Below are positions 5,564 to 12,016 of a stretch of DNA of 49,260 bases, in pieces; position 1 is the stretch's first letter; every line of letters starts with the position of its first letter. This DNA comes from a virus. The stretch lies in IMG/VR virus record IMGVR_UViG_3300033149_001239, positions 1 to 49,260 of that record; one strand, written 5' to 3'. The position numbers and the translations under genes were made by a program. Under the pieces are notes generated by a model. That model had not been told where the DNA came from and did not search any database. It saw only the letters and a list, made by a program, of their open reading frames with translations.

Positions 5564-6514
5564 ATGAGTACAGAAATTCAATACACAACAGAGGGAAGAA
5601 GAGATAGAGGAGTTATGTCTTCGTACCACAGAAAGCCATCTTTCAGAGATATGTCGAAAGGTGCTAAGTCTTCAGATATTAAAGCATTGAAGTCTTCACA
5701 GAAACGTAATCTTGTCGATTTAGGCGATGGTAACTACGATTCCAAATTCACTATCGGAATGGAAGTAGAGAAGAACAGATTGCACAGAGGTGCAGTAAAA
5801 GAATACGCATTGTTTTGCGGATTCGAAAGAGATTCTTCTTGTGGCTATGAAGCAGTGACAAACATTCTTCCATTACTACCAAGTGGTAAGTGGAGAAACA
5901 AAGTTTTCAATATGATGTTTGAAGCAAGAAAGGTAATCGAGGACCAATACTCACCGAGTTCAATGAATTGTGGTGGACATATCACAATCGCAGTTCAAGG
6001 AATGAGTGGAGATGATTTGCTTGAAGCAGTTCGTAAGAATGCCGGAATCATTATGTCTTTATTCCGTAAGAGATTAAACAATTCTTACTGCCGAGGTAAT
6101 ATGACATTGATGCCATCAGACACAACAGAATCAATGATGTGGGGTGGTGGTAGATACAAAGTTATCCTTGTGAAAGGTAACTGCATCGAGTTTAGATTGC
6201 CAAGCAGATTTCAATCTGTAAAGCAGATGATGAGAAGATACGAGTTGATGTATGAGTTACTTGATTTCTCAATCAACAATCCTAACGGAAGCCACAATAC
6301 ATTCCTTAAAAGAGTTACACCAATCGTGAAGTCAATGTACAACAATGATGAAACGAAAGTGGCTGAGATAATCTCTTTAGCGAAATCATTCCGCAAGATG
6401 ATTATTACTCACAAAGTGAATCGTGATGTAATTCCATTCTGTGACCCAATGCGAAGATTAGATGCACAGAAATGGTACGACAGAGATTTGTTAAGAAACG
6501 GATACAGACCATAA
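5564..6514 (+). CDS. Amidoligase-like enzyme (glutamine-synthetase-fold COOH-NH2 ligase, 316 aa)
   Basis: Start placed at the ATG at 5564 (MSTEIQY), because the in-frame GTG at 5528 is the first base triplet of a palindrome copy. Motifs fit the Amidoligase_2 family: IGMEVE (64-69, for G-x-E-x-E), DSSCGYEAV (90-98), NCGGHITIAV (135-144, for CG-x-H-x-H) and CIEFRLPSR (207-215, for E-F-R). In that family these acidic and His residues bind metal and ATP for joining a carboxylate to an amine. The second His of CG-x-H-x-H is replaced by Thr here, so chemistry may differ. The natural substrate is unknown. The GAT-II/GGCT fusion lies 1.3 kb downstream, and amidoligases are often found near such genes. 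Confidence 0.75.
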   Translation: MSTEIQYTTEGRRDRGVMSSYHRKPSFRDMSKGAKSSDIKALKSSQKRNLVDLGDGNYDSKFTIGMEVEKNRLHRGAVKEYALFCGFERDSSCGYEAVTNILPLLPSGKWRNKVFNMMFEARKVIEDQYSPSSMNCGGHITIAVQGMSGDDLLEAVRKNAGIIMSLFRKRLNNSYCRGNMTLMPSDTTESMMWGGGRYKVILVKGNCIEFRLPSRFQSVKQMMRRYELMYELLDFSINNPNGSHNTFLKRVTPIVKSMYNNDETKVAEIISLAKSFRKMIITHKVNRDVIPFCDPMRRLDAQKWYDRDLLRNGYRP

Positions 6515-6546
6515 CAAACAATATCCTAAGCAAGATGTAAAACTGC

Positions 6547-6601
6547 TTTCTGTATCGGAATGTGTATTCCGGCTGATGATTCCAAAAGGATGAAACAGAA
6601 A
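6547..6601 (+). ncRNA. Type III hammerhead-ribozyme-like RNA
   Basis: In the 109-base gap before the 6624 gene. Stem III TTTCTGT (6547-6553) pairs perfectly with ACAGAAA (6595-6601). The cleavage triplet is GUA, with cleavage predicted after A6554. Stem I TCGGAAT (6555-6561) / ATTCCGG (6566-6572) is 7 bp (one U-G) with loop GTGT. The core CTGATGA is at 6573-6579. Stem II TCC/GGA (6581-6583/6588-6590) has loop AAAA. GAA (6592-6594) and A6595 complete the core. Both conserved core strings are present in the right order and frame. The weak point is U6580-U6591 at position 10.1-11.1, normally G-C, leaving stem II at 3 bp. It is read in the same direction as the flanking early genes, so it could cut the early mRNA. 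Confidence 0.7.
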
Positions 6602-6623
6602 CATTAATTTAATTTATAGTAAA

Positions 6624-6860
6624 ATGAAAAATCAAATCAAAAATTACGCAGAATCAGTTCTGTACATCGCAATCACTTTAGGAGTTTTCTCAATGGTTGG
6701 AAGACTATTAGTTCACATTGTTTTTAATGATGCAAGAAGTTTATTACAGACCATCAGTGGTGCATTCTCAATGTTCATTGTATTTGCATTCTTGTTGTTC
6801 TGTATGTGGGCAACAATAGGTTTAATTGTAGCGGACATAAAAGAAAGACACAATGCATAG
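6624..6860 (+). CDS. Small membrane protein, two transmembrane segments (78 aa)
   Basis: Two hydrophobic stretches, about residues 11-30 (VLYIAITLGVFSMVGRLLV) and 44-68 (ISGAFSMFIVFAFLLFCMW and onward), separated by a short polar loop with NDAR, and a charged end (DIKERHNA). Size and topology suit a small holin, and a lysozyme-like gene lies 350 bases downstream, but holins cannot be recognised by sequence alone. It starts 22 bases after the hammerhead-like RNA, so it is the first gene on any cleaved 3' product. The next gene overlaps its end. Confidence 0.6.
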   Translation: MKNQIKNYAESVLYIAITLGVFSMVGRLLVHIVFNDARSLLQTISGAFSMFIVFAFLLFCMWATIGLIVADIKERHNA

Positions 6861-7020
6861 AGAAGTCCAACACTACTACAAAGTTAGATATGCAGGTAAG
6901 CTAATTAAAGTCTTACCTGCTCATTCTAAGTGGGAAGCAATCGATAGAGTTTATAACGATAACATAAGCAAGTTCCCTTGGATAATAAGAGCGAAGTTTA
7001 ACGCAGTAAAATCAAGATAA
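6853..7020 (+). CDS. Small hypothetical protein (55 aa)
   Basis: ATG at 6853 overlaps the stop of the membrane-protein gene (TAG 6858-6860), and the frame stays open to TAA at 7018-7020, one base before the next ATG. The product begins MHREVQHYYKVRYAGKLIKV and includes SKWEAIDRVYN and FPWIIRAKF. This looks like a small alpha-beta domain of the sort that maps short phage peptides, but I recognise no family. The tight packing on both sides supports it as real. Confidence 0.6.
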   Translation: MHREVQHYYKVRYAGKLIKVLPAHSKWEAIDRVYNDNISKFPWIIRAKFNAVKSR

Positions 7021-7021
7021 T

Positions 7022-7210
7022 ATGAAAGCAACATTACAATTCGAAACCGGCAAGATTCCTTACGGAAGAGGCAAGTCTCTTTGGACATTGACCAAGGAGT
7101 TTAAAGACCAAAAGCATATGGATAATTTCATAGCTTACATACACAGAACAAAAGGATATTACTTAGATGAAGTATTCTTAGAAGAAGATAACCAAATCAA
7201 ATCAAAATGA
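7022..7210 (+). CDS. Small hypothetical protein (62 aa)
   Basis: Sequence MKATLQFETGKIPYGRGKSL, then a helix KDQKHMDNFIAYIHRTKG and an acidic end. No family recognised. It sits one base after the preceding stop and overlaps the lysozyme-like gene by ATGA (7207-7210), so it belongs to the same translationally coupled run. Confidence 0.6.
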   Translation: MKATLQFETGKIPYGRGKSLWTLTKEFKDQKHMDNFIAYIHRTKGYYLDEVFLEEDNQIKSK

Positions 7211-7749
7211 AAAAATTTATATTACTATCAGCATTATCTGTGGTTGGATATGTGGGCAGTGATGTGTCTTCAAAGACACAAACTGCAGAAGTCGGGAGGG
7301 AAGAAATTCCTTCCCTTCTTTTACAATCAGCAGACACCGTAGCAAATACCGTAGACATAGTCCCGGTAACATTGGAACATAAAATAACGTGGGATGATTT
7401 CGTTAACGCAGTCATCTATGTAGAATCAAGAGGTAATGATTCGGCATATCACAAAAAAGAAAAGGCAGTCGGTTGTCTACAAATTAGACCAATAATGGTC
7501 AGGGAAGTAAACAGAATTCTCAGGAAGCACAAGGTCAATATCAAGTTCGAAATGGATGACAGATGGAACAGACAGAAGTCAATTGATATGTTTGACATAA
7601 TGGCTGAAGAGGTTGAATGTTGTTTAGGGTTGACTCAATTAGAGTTCTTCGAAATCGTTGCAAGAAAATGGAATGGTGGACCAAGAGGACACAAGAAGCA
7701 GTCAACAGAAATCTATTGGGAAAGAGTTCAAAAAGAATTATTAGATTAA
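7207..7749 (+). CDS. Exported lysozyme / lytic transglycosylase-like protein (180 aa)
   Basis: An N-terminal signal sequence (MKKFILLSALSVVGYVGS) is followed by a polar linker of about 40 residues, then a lysozyme-like domain. VIYVESRGN (69-77) carries the candidate catalytic Glu73, and AVGCLQIRP (87-95) matches the G-x-x-Q-I motif of GH23-type transglycosylases. These enzymes cut peptidoglycan glycan strands. The signal suggests export by the host, so it may act as the endolysin or in a later cell-wall role. A palindrome copy (7264-7279) encodes V-S-S-K-T (20-24) exactly at the signal/linker junction. The adjacent two-TM protein at 6624 could be its holin. Confidence 0.75.
   Translation: MKKFILLSALSVVGYVGSDVSSKTQTAEVGREEIPSLLLQSADTVANTVDIVPVTLEHKITWDDFVNAVIYVESRGNDSAYHKKEKAVGCLQIRPIMVREVNRILRKHKVNIKFEMDDRWNRQKSIDMFDIMAEEVECCLGLTQLEFFEIVARKWNGGPRGHKKQSTEIYWERVQKELLD
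7264..7279 (+). repeat. Dispersed palindrome copy 4 (CA centre)
   Basis: Inside the lysozyme-like gene at the signal/linker junction; reads V-S-S-K-T. Confidence 0.95.
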
Positions 7750-7761
7750 ATTAGGTTATGT

Positions 7762-7782
7762 CTAAATTTAGTCTTATATTTG
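7762..7782 (+). promoter_or_regulatory. Candidate promoter with palindromic operator, upstream of the 7846 gene
   Basis: TATATTTG (7775-7782) fits TAnnTTTG. It directly follows the perfect 10-bp palindrome CTAAATTTAG (7762-7771), which would overlap the polymerase footprint. No TTG at -33 was found. A palindrome copy of the dispersed family (7809-7824) lies in the leader between this box and the ATG. Confidence 0.45.
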
Positions 7783-7808
7783 TACAATCAATTATAAATC
7801 AGAGGTCA

Positions 7809-7824
7809 GTGTCTTCAAAGACAC
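7809..7824 (+). repeat. Dispersed palindrome copy 5 (CA centre)
   Basis: Intergenic, in the leader of the GAT-II/GGCT gene. The stem extends with GAGG/CCTC across a two-base bulge, but no T-run follows. Confidence 0.95.
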
Positions 7825-7845
7825 TCCTCGCAAATTCAAATCACT

Positions 7846-8925
7846 ATGTGTGTAATTATTATTAAACAGAAGAACAATGTGATGTCTGAAGAGATAGCAA
7901 AGACATCATCAAAAATTAATCCTCACGGATTAGGAATCATTTGGTTGGATACCTTTGAGGTAACTTACCACAAATCAAAAGACTATCGCAAACTATTAAC
8001 CGAGAGACCATTCATTGCTCACTTTAGATATGCAACAGTAGGTGCAATCAACAGAGCAAACACTCATCCATTTGTATGTGGTAACAACAAAGATGAATAC
8101 CTTATGATGAATGGAACAATCAAAGGTCTTGGTAGTGCAGAGTTATGTGATTCAAAAGCATTAGCTATTCAGCTTGGCTCAATGAATCGCAGAAATTGGA
8201 AGACACATCTTGAGCAGTACGATTCAAGATTCGTTTCAGTAAATGTTCGTACTCGTTCATTCCAAATTTACAATCGTAATATGTATACATATCGTGATGG
8301 CATTTGGTATTCAAAAGCAAATGTGTTACAAGACAACTTGATTGCAGTGTATGGAACATTAAAGAAAGGATTCAACAACTATTACTCTTACCTTACAAAT
8401 GCAAAGCACATTGGTAGAGGCAAGACACAAGACAAATATCCTTTAATCGTTGATGGGTTACCATTCTTAGTAAACAAGAAAGGTGTAGGTCACAATGTTG
8501 TGGTTGATGTATTCAAGGTTAGTGATATGCAACTTAAAAAGGTTGACCAACTTGAGGGACATCCACAATGGTACAAGAGAGTTCAGATACCGGTCAAGTT
8601 AAAGAATCGCACATTGAATTGTTGGATATACTTTAATCCAAAAGATATTCATCCGGACACAGAGTTACATAGCGAGTACAAACAGACAAGGATTTATCCG
8701 CAGCGAAGTTTTACTTTCGATGATGTTCAGCCAACTTACGATGCAACTGAGAATCATCAAGCAATAGACATCGGTTGGGATGATAATGATTTCCCAACAT
8801 CAGAGACACCAACTTGTATTGATTGTTTCAATGATGTTGAACACGATATGTTTCACAACTACTACTGCTCTTCTTGTGGTGGTTGGTTTAAGGAAGATGA
8901 GATATTAAATTTCAACAAACAATAA
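7846..8925 (+). CDS. Class II glutamine amidotransferase - gamma-glutamylcyclotransferase - zinc ribbon fusion (359 aa)
   Basis: Three parts. Residues 1-160: class II amidotransferase (Ntn hydrolase) with catalytic Cys2 exposed after Met removal, AHFRYAT (58-64), NTHPF (72-76) and MMNGT (87-91). Residues 163-270: gamma-glutamylcyclotransferase/AIG2-like domain with AVYGTLKKG (167-175) and candidate catalytic Glu237 in DQLEG. C-terminus: a zinc ribbon with C-x2-C (324, 327) and C-x2-C (341, 344). Class II amidotransferases release ammonia from glutamine. GGCT domains cleave gamma-glutamyl amines to 5-oxoproline. No synthetase domain follows the amidotransferase. With the amidoligase at 5564 it suggests making and breaking of amide-linked Glu adducts on an unknown target. 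Confidence 0.8.
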   Translation: MCVIIIKQKNNVMSEEIAKTSSKINPHGLGIIWLDTFEVTYHKSKDYRKLLTERPFIAHFRYATVGAINRANTHPFVCGNNKDEYLMMNGTIKGLGSAELCDSKALAIQLGSMNRRNWKTHLEQYDSRFVSVNVRTRSFQIYNRNMYTYRDGIWYSKANVLQDNLIAVYGTLKKGFNNYYSYLTNAKHIGRGKTQDKYPLIVDGLPFLVNKKGVGHNVVVDVFKVSDMQLKKVDQLEGHPQWYKRVQIPVKLKNRTLNCWIYFNPKDIHPDTELHSEYKQTRIYPQRSFTFDDVQPTYDATENHQAIDIGWDDNDFPTSETPTCIDCFNDVEHDMFHNYYCSSCGGWFKEDEILNFNKQ

Positions 8926-8942
8926 ATTAATTAATAACCCGA

Positions 8943-8974
8943 GGGGTGTGTCTTCAAAGACACATCCCTTTTTT
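8943..8974 (+). terminator. Rho-independent terminator built on a palindrome copy
   Basis: The dispersed palindrome (8948-8963) is extended to a 12-bp stem: GGGGTGTGTCTT (8943-8954) with AAGACACATCCC (8957-8968), one G-U pair, followed by six T (8969-8974). It lies 17 bases after the stop of the 7846 gene and ends 12 bases before the next ATG (8987), so it would attenuate that gene. Confidence 0.8.
8948..8963 (+). repeat. Dispersed palindrome copy 6 (CA centre, terminator)
   Basis: Forms the core of the terminator at 8943-8974. Confidence 0.95.
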
Positions 8975-8986
8975 AAATCCAATAAA

Positions 8987-9220
8987 ATGAAAATAGAATT
9001 AAACAGAATCAAAAGAATAGCAGAAGACATAAAGTCAGATGATGAATGGGTAAACGATAGCCATTCATCAGCAGAGCATCAAGGAATTAAATATGGACTT
9101 GATATGTTAATCAGACATCTCGAACAGACAAACCATCCAAGAGAGAAATGGTTCCACAAGGCAGACAAGAAGTTAATCAACGGATATTGGTACGCTAAAA
9201 TAACAGACATAAAGTTTTGA
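8987..9220 (+). CDS. Small hypothetical protein (77 aa)
   Basis: Start at ATG 8987 (MKIELNRIKRIAEDIKSDDE). The in-frame GTG at 8948 belongs to the palindrome/terminator and would be in a hairpin. The sequence is mostly helical and charged, with SSAEHQGIKYGLDMLIRHLE in the middle and HKADKKLINGYWYAKI near the end. No family recognised. It is the first gene beyond the 8943 terminator. Confidence 0.6.
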   Translation: MKIELNRIKRIAEDIKSDDEWVNDSHSSAEHQGIKYGLDMLIRHLEQTNHPREKWFHKADKKLINGYWYAKITDIKF

Positions 9221-9246
9221 AACGTCTAATAAAATTCGTACTTTCG
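9217..9246 (+). promoter_or_regulatory. Promoter upstream of the 9268 gene
   Basis: TTG (9217-9219), 19 bases, TACTTTCG (9239-9246): one mismatch from TAnnTTTG at canonical spacing. The predicted transcript starts about 15 bases before ATG 9268. Confidence 0.6.
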
Positions 9247-9267
9247 TATAAATCAAATTAAATTATT

Positions 9268-9507
9268 ATGGCAAGATTAATCAAATCAAGCGGTGAGGTG
9301 ATACCAAATGTAGACATCTCATCACTAAAGAAAATGCAGGACTTAGTTCAGGGATACATAGAGTTCGTTTACTTAAATGAAAAACTATTAGTCGTGAATG
9401 AAGAAGGTCTCATTATGAATCTCCCACTAAATGAACAAGCAACTGAAATCGCAGGGCATCCAATCGTGGGGGATGCAATTGAATGTGGTATCAGTGAAGT
9501 AAAATAA
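9268..9507 (+). CDS. DUF3846-like protein (79 aa)
   Basis: Pattern SSLKKMQDLVQGYIEFVYL, then LLVVNEEGLIMNLPLNEQAT, then HPIVGDAIECG. This follows the DUF3846 family: an N-terminal helix, G-x-I-E beta strand, N-E-x-G, N-x-x-A-T and a terminal I-x-G-D. The family is common in phages and plasmids; its function is unknown. It starts a new transcription unit from the 9217 promoter. Confidence 0.7.
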   Translation: MARLIKSSGEVIPNVDISSLKKMQDLVQGYIEFVYLNEKLLVVNEEGLIMNLPLNEQATEIAGHPIVGDAIECGISEVK

Positions 9508-9513
9508 TCTATT

Positions 9514-9891
9514 ATGGATATGAAACATTTGATGCGAGAGCATCTACTTGAGTTAAAGCTTGACTCAGGAACAGACAACAAGGTTGCTATTCAGAAAGTT
9601 CAACAAGCAATGGATAGCGAAACATACGGAGCGAAAGAATATCGTATGACAAGAAGAAAGCTAAAGCCATCAATCTTTTTAAACACCTATGCTAATCCAC
9701 CAAAGCTTAATGATTTTGTGGTTGAGGTTTATCTCTACTTAGGTTTAAATTATATTGAAAAGATTCAGCCAAACAAAGAAGAAAAGGAATACAAATATCT
9801 TTGGAGCGGAATCACGGGAGACAAACCAAAACTATACAAAACCTTAGCAGGTGCTGAAAAAGTTATGTGTAATCAATTATTTAAAAATTAA
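9514..9891 (+). CDS. Hypothetical protein, paralogue of the next gene (125 aa)
   Basis: Residues about 60-125 (VVEVYLYLGLNYIEKIQP ... YLWSGITG ... AEKVMCNQLFKN) align with the whole of the 9893 product (TTDVIMYAGEHYIEML ... FLYRPSGIG ... VEEFMYNQIVK). Both share a strand, NYIE/HYIE, a Tyr-rich strand, and a last helix ending N-Q-x-x-K. The N-terminal 55 residues (helical, MKHLMREHLLELKLDSG...) are unique to this copy. No family recognised. The gene begins 6 bases after the DUF3846 gene. Confidence 0.55.
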   Translation: MDMKHLMREHLLELKLDSGTDNKVAIQKVQQAMDSETYGAKEYRMTRRKLKPSIFLNTYANPPKLNDFVVEVYLYLGLNYIEKIQPNKEEKEYKYLWSGITGDKPKLYKTLAGAEKVMCNQLFKN

Positions 9892-9892
9892 A

Positions 9893-10129
9893 ATGGAATC
9901 AATTAAATCATTTATAAACACCGGGCAAATTCAAAAGATACAAGCGGTCCCGGATGTATCAATTCTACATCAACATACAACAGATGTTATTATGTACGCA
10001 GGAGAACATTACATTGAGATGCTAAAGAATGGAAAGTTTTTATACAGACCATCAGGCATTGGAAGAGGTAAACGTTCAAACGATTTGAATTTGGTAGAAG
10101 AATTTATGTATAATCAAATAGTAAAATGA
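9893..10129 (+). CDS. Hypothetical protein, short paralogue of the 9514 product (78 aa)
   Basis: Start at ATG 9893 (MESIKSFINTGQIQKIQAVP), one base after the preceding stop; an earlier frame start at 9851 would lie inside the upstream gene. It is the short version of the tandem pair described at 9514, which points to a local duplication followed by divergence. It overlaps the DUF1599 gene as ATGA (10126-10129). Function unknown. Confidence 0.6.
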   Translation: MESIKSFINTGQIQKIQAVPDVSILHQHTTDVIMYAGEHYIEMLKNGKFLYRPSGIGRGKRSNDLNLVEEFMYNQIVK

Positions 10130-10395
10130 AAACAGAAGAATTAATTAAAGAGGTAGGCAGGGAGGTAGTTATGCTCCTGCTTGAAAAAAATAAAGCATAC
10201 GGAGACACGGCTAACAAGCCACCAAAAATATTCTCAAAGCTATCTGCTAAGGAGGGAATCCTTGCGAGAATAGATGACAAGCTGAGCAGGATAAAGACGG
10301 TAGGAATTAATGACAAGACGGAGGATACTCTTCTTGACTTGATAGGCTACTTAATTTTATACAGAGTTCAGTGTAAAAAAGAAGATAAAAGTTAG
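10126..10395 (+). CDS. DUF1599 (Nmad1)-like protein (89 aa)
   Basis: The pattern LLLEKNKAYGDTANKP, then ILARIDDKLSRIKT, then EDTLLDLIGYLILYR corresponds to DUF1599: K-N-x-x-Y-G near the start, R-I-x-D-K-x-x-R-I in the middle, and D-T-L-L-D-L-x-x-Y at the end. As I recall, this family has been grouped as Nmad1, a MazG-related all-helical domain proposed to handle modified nucleotides in phages. That raises the possibility of base modification here, but the fold alone does not show it. Confidence 0.7.
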   Translation: MKTEELIKEVGREVVMLLLEKNKAYGDTANKPPKIFSKLSAKEGILARIDDKLSRIKTVGINDKTEDTLLDLIGYLILYRVQCKKEDKS

Positions 10396-10402
10396 ACAAA
10401 AT

Positions 10403-10433
10403 TTGGTCAAACCATATACTTTTACTATCTTTA
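10403..10433 (+). promoter_or_regulatory. Promoter upstream of the 10460 gene
   Basis: TTG (10403-10405), 20 bases, TATCTTTA (10426-10433): one mismatch from the -7 consensus with ideal spacing. It starts 7 bases after the stop of the DUF1599 gene and would drive the recombination/replication genes that follow. Confidence 0.65.
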
Positions 10434-10459
10434 CCATTCAATCAATTAAATTAAATCAT

Positions 10460-10672
10460 ATGTCAAAATCAAAAGAAATGTTCCAAGAGGAGCGTGAAAA
10501 AGAATCTCAAAACTTTGGAGATTTTTTAGATGATGAGTACCAACAAATCGAAAGTACACACATCAAACAAAAGCAAGTGTTAAACGAAATCTTTGAAGCG
10601 TGGGCTGAAATATTTTCAGGCAGTTCGAAAGATAATTTAAAATCAAAATCAAGTGAAGGCAACAATTTTTAA
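10460..10672 (+). CDS. Small acidic helical hypothetical protein (70 aa)
   Basis: Start at ATG 10460 (MSKSKEMFQEEREKESQNFG), downstream of the 10403 promoter; a longer frame to 10403 would begin inside the promoter. The protein is a charged helix-rich peptide ending in a Ser/Lys-rich tail. No family recognised. It overlaps the next gene by 20 bases. Confidence 0.6.
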   Translation: MSKSKEMFQEEREKESQNFGDFLDDEYQQIESTHIKQKQVLNEIFEAWAEIFSGSSKDNLKSKSSEGNNF

Positions 10673-10955
10673 TAAGTATGTAGACAAGGTTTGCTACCTT
10701 TTTGGGATTGACAAAGAAATGTTATTTACCAAAACAAAGCGAAGAGATGTAGTAGATGCAAGACATCTTCTATATTATCTCTGTCACGTTAGACCAATGA
10801 GGTTGGTTTATATTCAAGAGTATATGGCAGAGAATGGATATGTTATTCCACATTCATCTATACATCACGGAATCTCACAAGTAAAAAGTAAACTTGAAAG
10901 TGATGTTGATTATATCGAAACAATAGAATCAGTATTAAACGAAGATGAAGTATAG
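10653..10955 (+). CDS. DnaA domain IV-like DNA-binding protein (100 aa)
   Basis: Reads like the C-terminal DNA-binding domain of DnaA without the AAA+ ATPase: LFGIDKEMLFTKTKRRDVVDAR (about 17-38; in DnaA, F-x-I-x-x-x-x-L-x-S-x-x-R-x-x-x-x-x-x-A-R), then LLYYLCH, then PHSSIHHGISQVKSKL (about 66-81) at the place of the DnaA-box signature D-H-S-T-V-x-x-A. It starts with GTG at 10653, because no in-frame ATG precedes the domain. The role could be replication initiation or transcription control. A second, longer protein of the same type is at 18473. Confidence 0.65.
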   Translation: MKATIFNKYVDKVCYLFGIDKEMLFTKTKRRDVVDARHLLYYLCHVRPMRLVYIQEYMAENGYVIPHSSIHHGISQVKSKLESDVDYIETIESVLNEDEV

Positions 10956-11388
10956 TTTGGAAGATATATTTGCTCAGGCAATGGAAGATGATTATGCAAT
11001 CTCCTTAGATGGAGATGGATACCAATCTAAAATGGTGTATGGGACTAAGATTGTAAAGGACCAAGAGACCGGTACAATTCAAATACTAAACACTATGAAA
11101 GGAGGGGATTATTACATATCAATAACTAAAGATGAATTAGAATCTTTTACAGAAAAAGGTTGGAGGTATGGAGTTTTTGTCTTATCTTTGTCTAACTATC
11201 GTTCAAAGCTTGATGTCATTGAGCAACGAATCAAAGAATATATCAATGATAAAAAGTCTGAGAAGCAGATAGGAATTTTAAAATCAAGTAGAGAAAGAAT
11301 ACTAAGTAAGTATTCAGAAATCAATTCAAAATTAAATCAATTAAATTATGGCAACAAAGTCAACAGAGAAGAAGCAGACAACGTTTGA
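10945..11388 (+). CDS. Hypothetical protein with C-terminal coiled coil (147 aa)
   Basis: The first 75 residues look like a small mixed domain (EDDYAISLDGDGYQSKMVYG, ISITKDELESFTEKGWRYG). The remaining 70 are a likely coiled coil (DVIEQRIKEYINDKKSEKQ to SKYSEINSKLNQLN). No family recognised. It overlaps its upstream neighbour by 11 bases and the DUF1071 gene by 41, typical of the dense early operon. Confidence 0.6.
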   Translation: MKYSLEDIFAQAMEDDYAISLDGDGYQSKMVYGTKIVKDQETGTIQILNTMKGGDYYISITKDELESFTEKGWRYGVFVLSLSNYRSKLDVIEQRIKEYINDKKSEKQIGILKSSRERILSKYSEINSKLNQLNYGNKVNREEADNV

Positions 11389-12016
11389 GAAACTATCTGC
11401 AATCAACGTAAACAAGTACGTTGAAAAGAAAAACGGATTAACTTATTTATCTTGGGCATTCGCTTGGAGCGAAACAAAAAAAGTATGTCCGGATGCAACT
11501 TATGAAATCGTTAAAGATGAACAAGGAAATCCTTACGTCTATGATGAAGCATTAGGTTTTATGTGTGAGACTAACGTAACTATTAACGGAGAAACATTAT
11601 CAATGTGGTTGCCGGTAATGGATAGTAAGAATCAGGCAATGAAGAAAGTTCCTTATTCATATCAAACAAGATACGGTGAGAAACAAGTAGCAGCAGCAAC
11701 ATCTTTTGATATAAACAAAACTCTTATGAGATGTTTGGTTAAGAATCTTGCAATGTTCGGTATGGGAATTTATATCTATGCAGGAGAAGATATGCCAACT
11801 ACTACAAGCGAACCTCAGCCAACTACTAAGAAAGCAGTGTCTTCAAAGACACCAAGCAAACCTAAGTTAGATGTGTCTGATGAGAAGTGGAGTGCAATGG
11901 CAAACTTTTGTGTAGAAAATAAATCATTAGGTTTTAAGAAGCTATGTGATAAGGTTGGCACAAAGTATACATTGAGTGCAGCAGCTAAGAATGAAATCAA
12001 AAATCTAATCAAATGA
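11348..12016 (+). CDS. DUF1071/Sak3-like single-strand annealing protein (222 aa)
   Basis: LTYLSWAFAWSETKKVCPDA (31-50) is the hallmark of DUF1071, followed by MWLPVMDSKNQAM and the segment INKTLMRCLVKNLAMFGMGI (about 121-140). This family is placed, as I recall, among Rad52-like phage recombinases (Sak3). It anneals complementary single strands during recombination-dependent replication or repair. A linker at about 150-172 contains V-S-S-K-T (164-168), encoded by palindrome copy 11837-11852, and precedes a small helical C-terminal domain. It overlaps the RecE-like exonuclease gene by ATGA, the classic annealase/exonuclease pair. Confidence 0.75.
   Translation: MATKSTEKKQTTFEKLSAINVNKYVEKKNGLTYLSWAFAWSETKKVCPDATYEIVKDEQGNPYVYDEALGFMCETNVTINGETLSMWLPVMDSKNQAMKKVPYSYQTRYGEKQVAAATSFDINKTLMRCLVKNLAMFGMGIYIYAGEDMPTTTSEPQPTTKKAVSSKTPSKPKLDVSDEKWSAMANFCVENKSLGFKKLCDKVGTKYTLSAAAKNEIKNLIK
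11837..11852 (+). repeat. Dispersed palindrome copy 7 (CA centre)
   Basis: Inside the DUF1071 gene, in the linker before its C-terminal domain; reads V-S-S-K-T. Confidence 0.95.
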
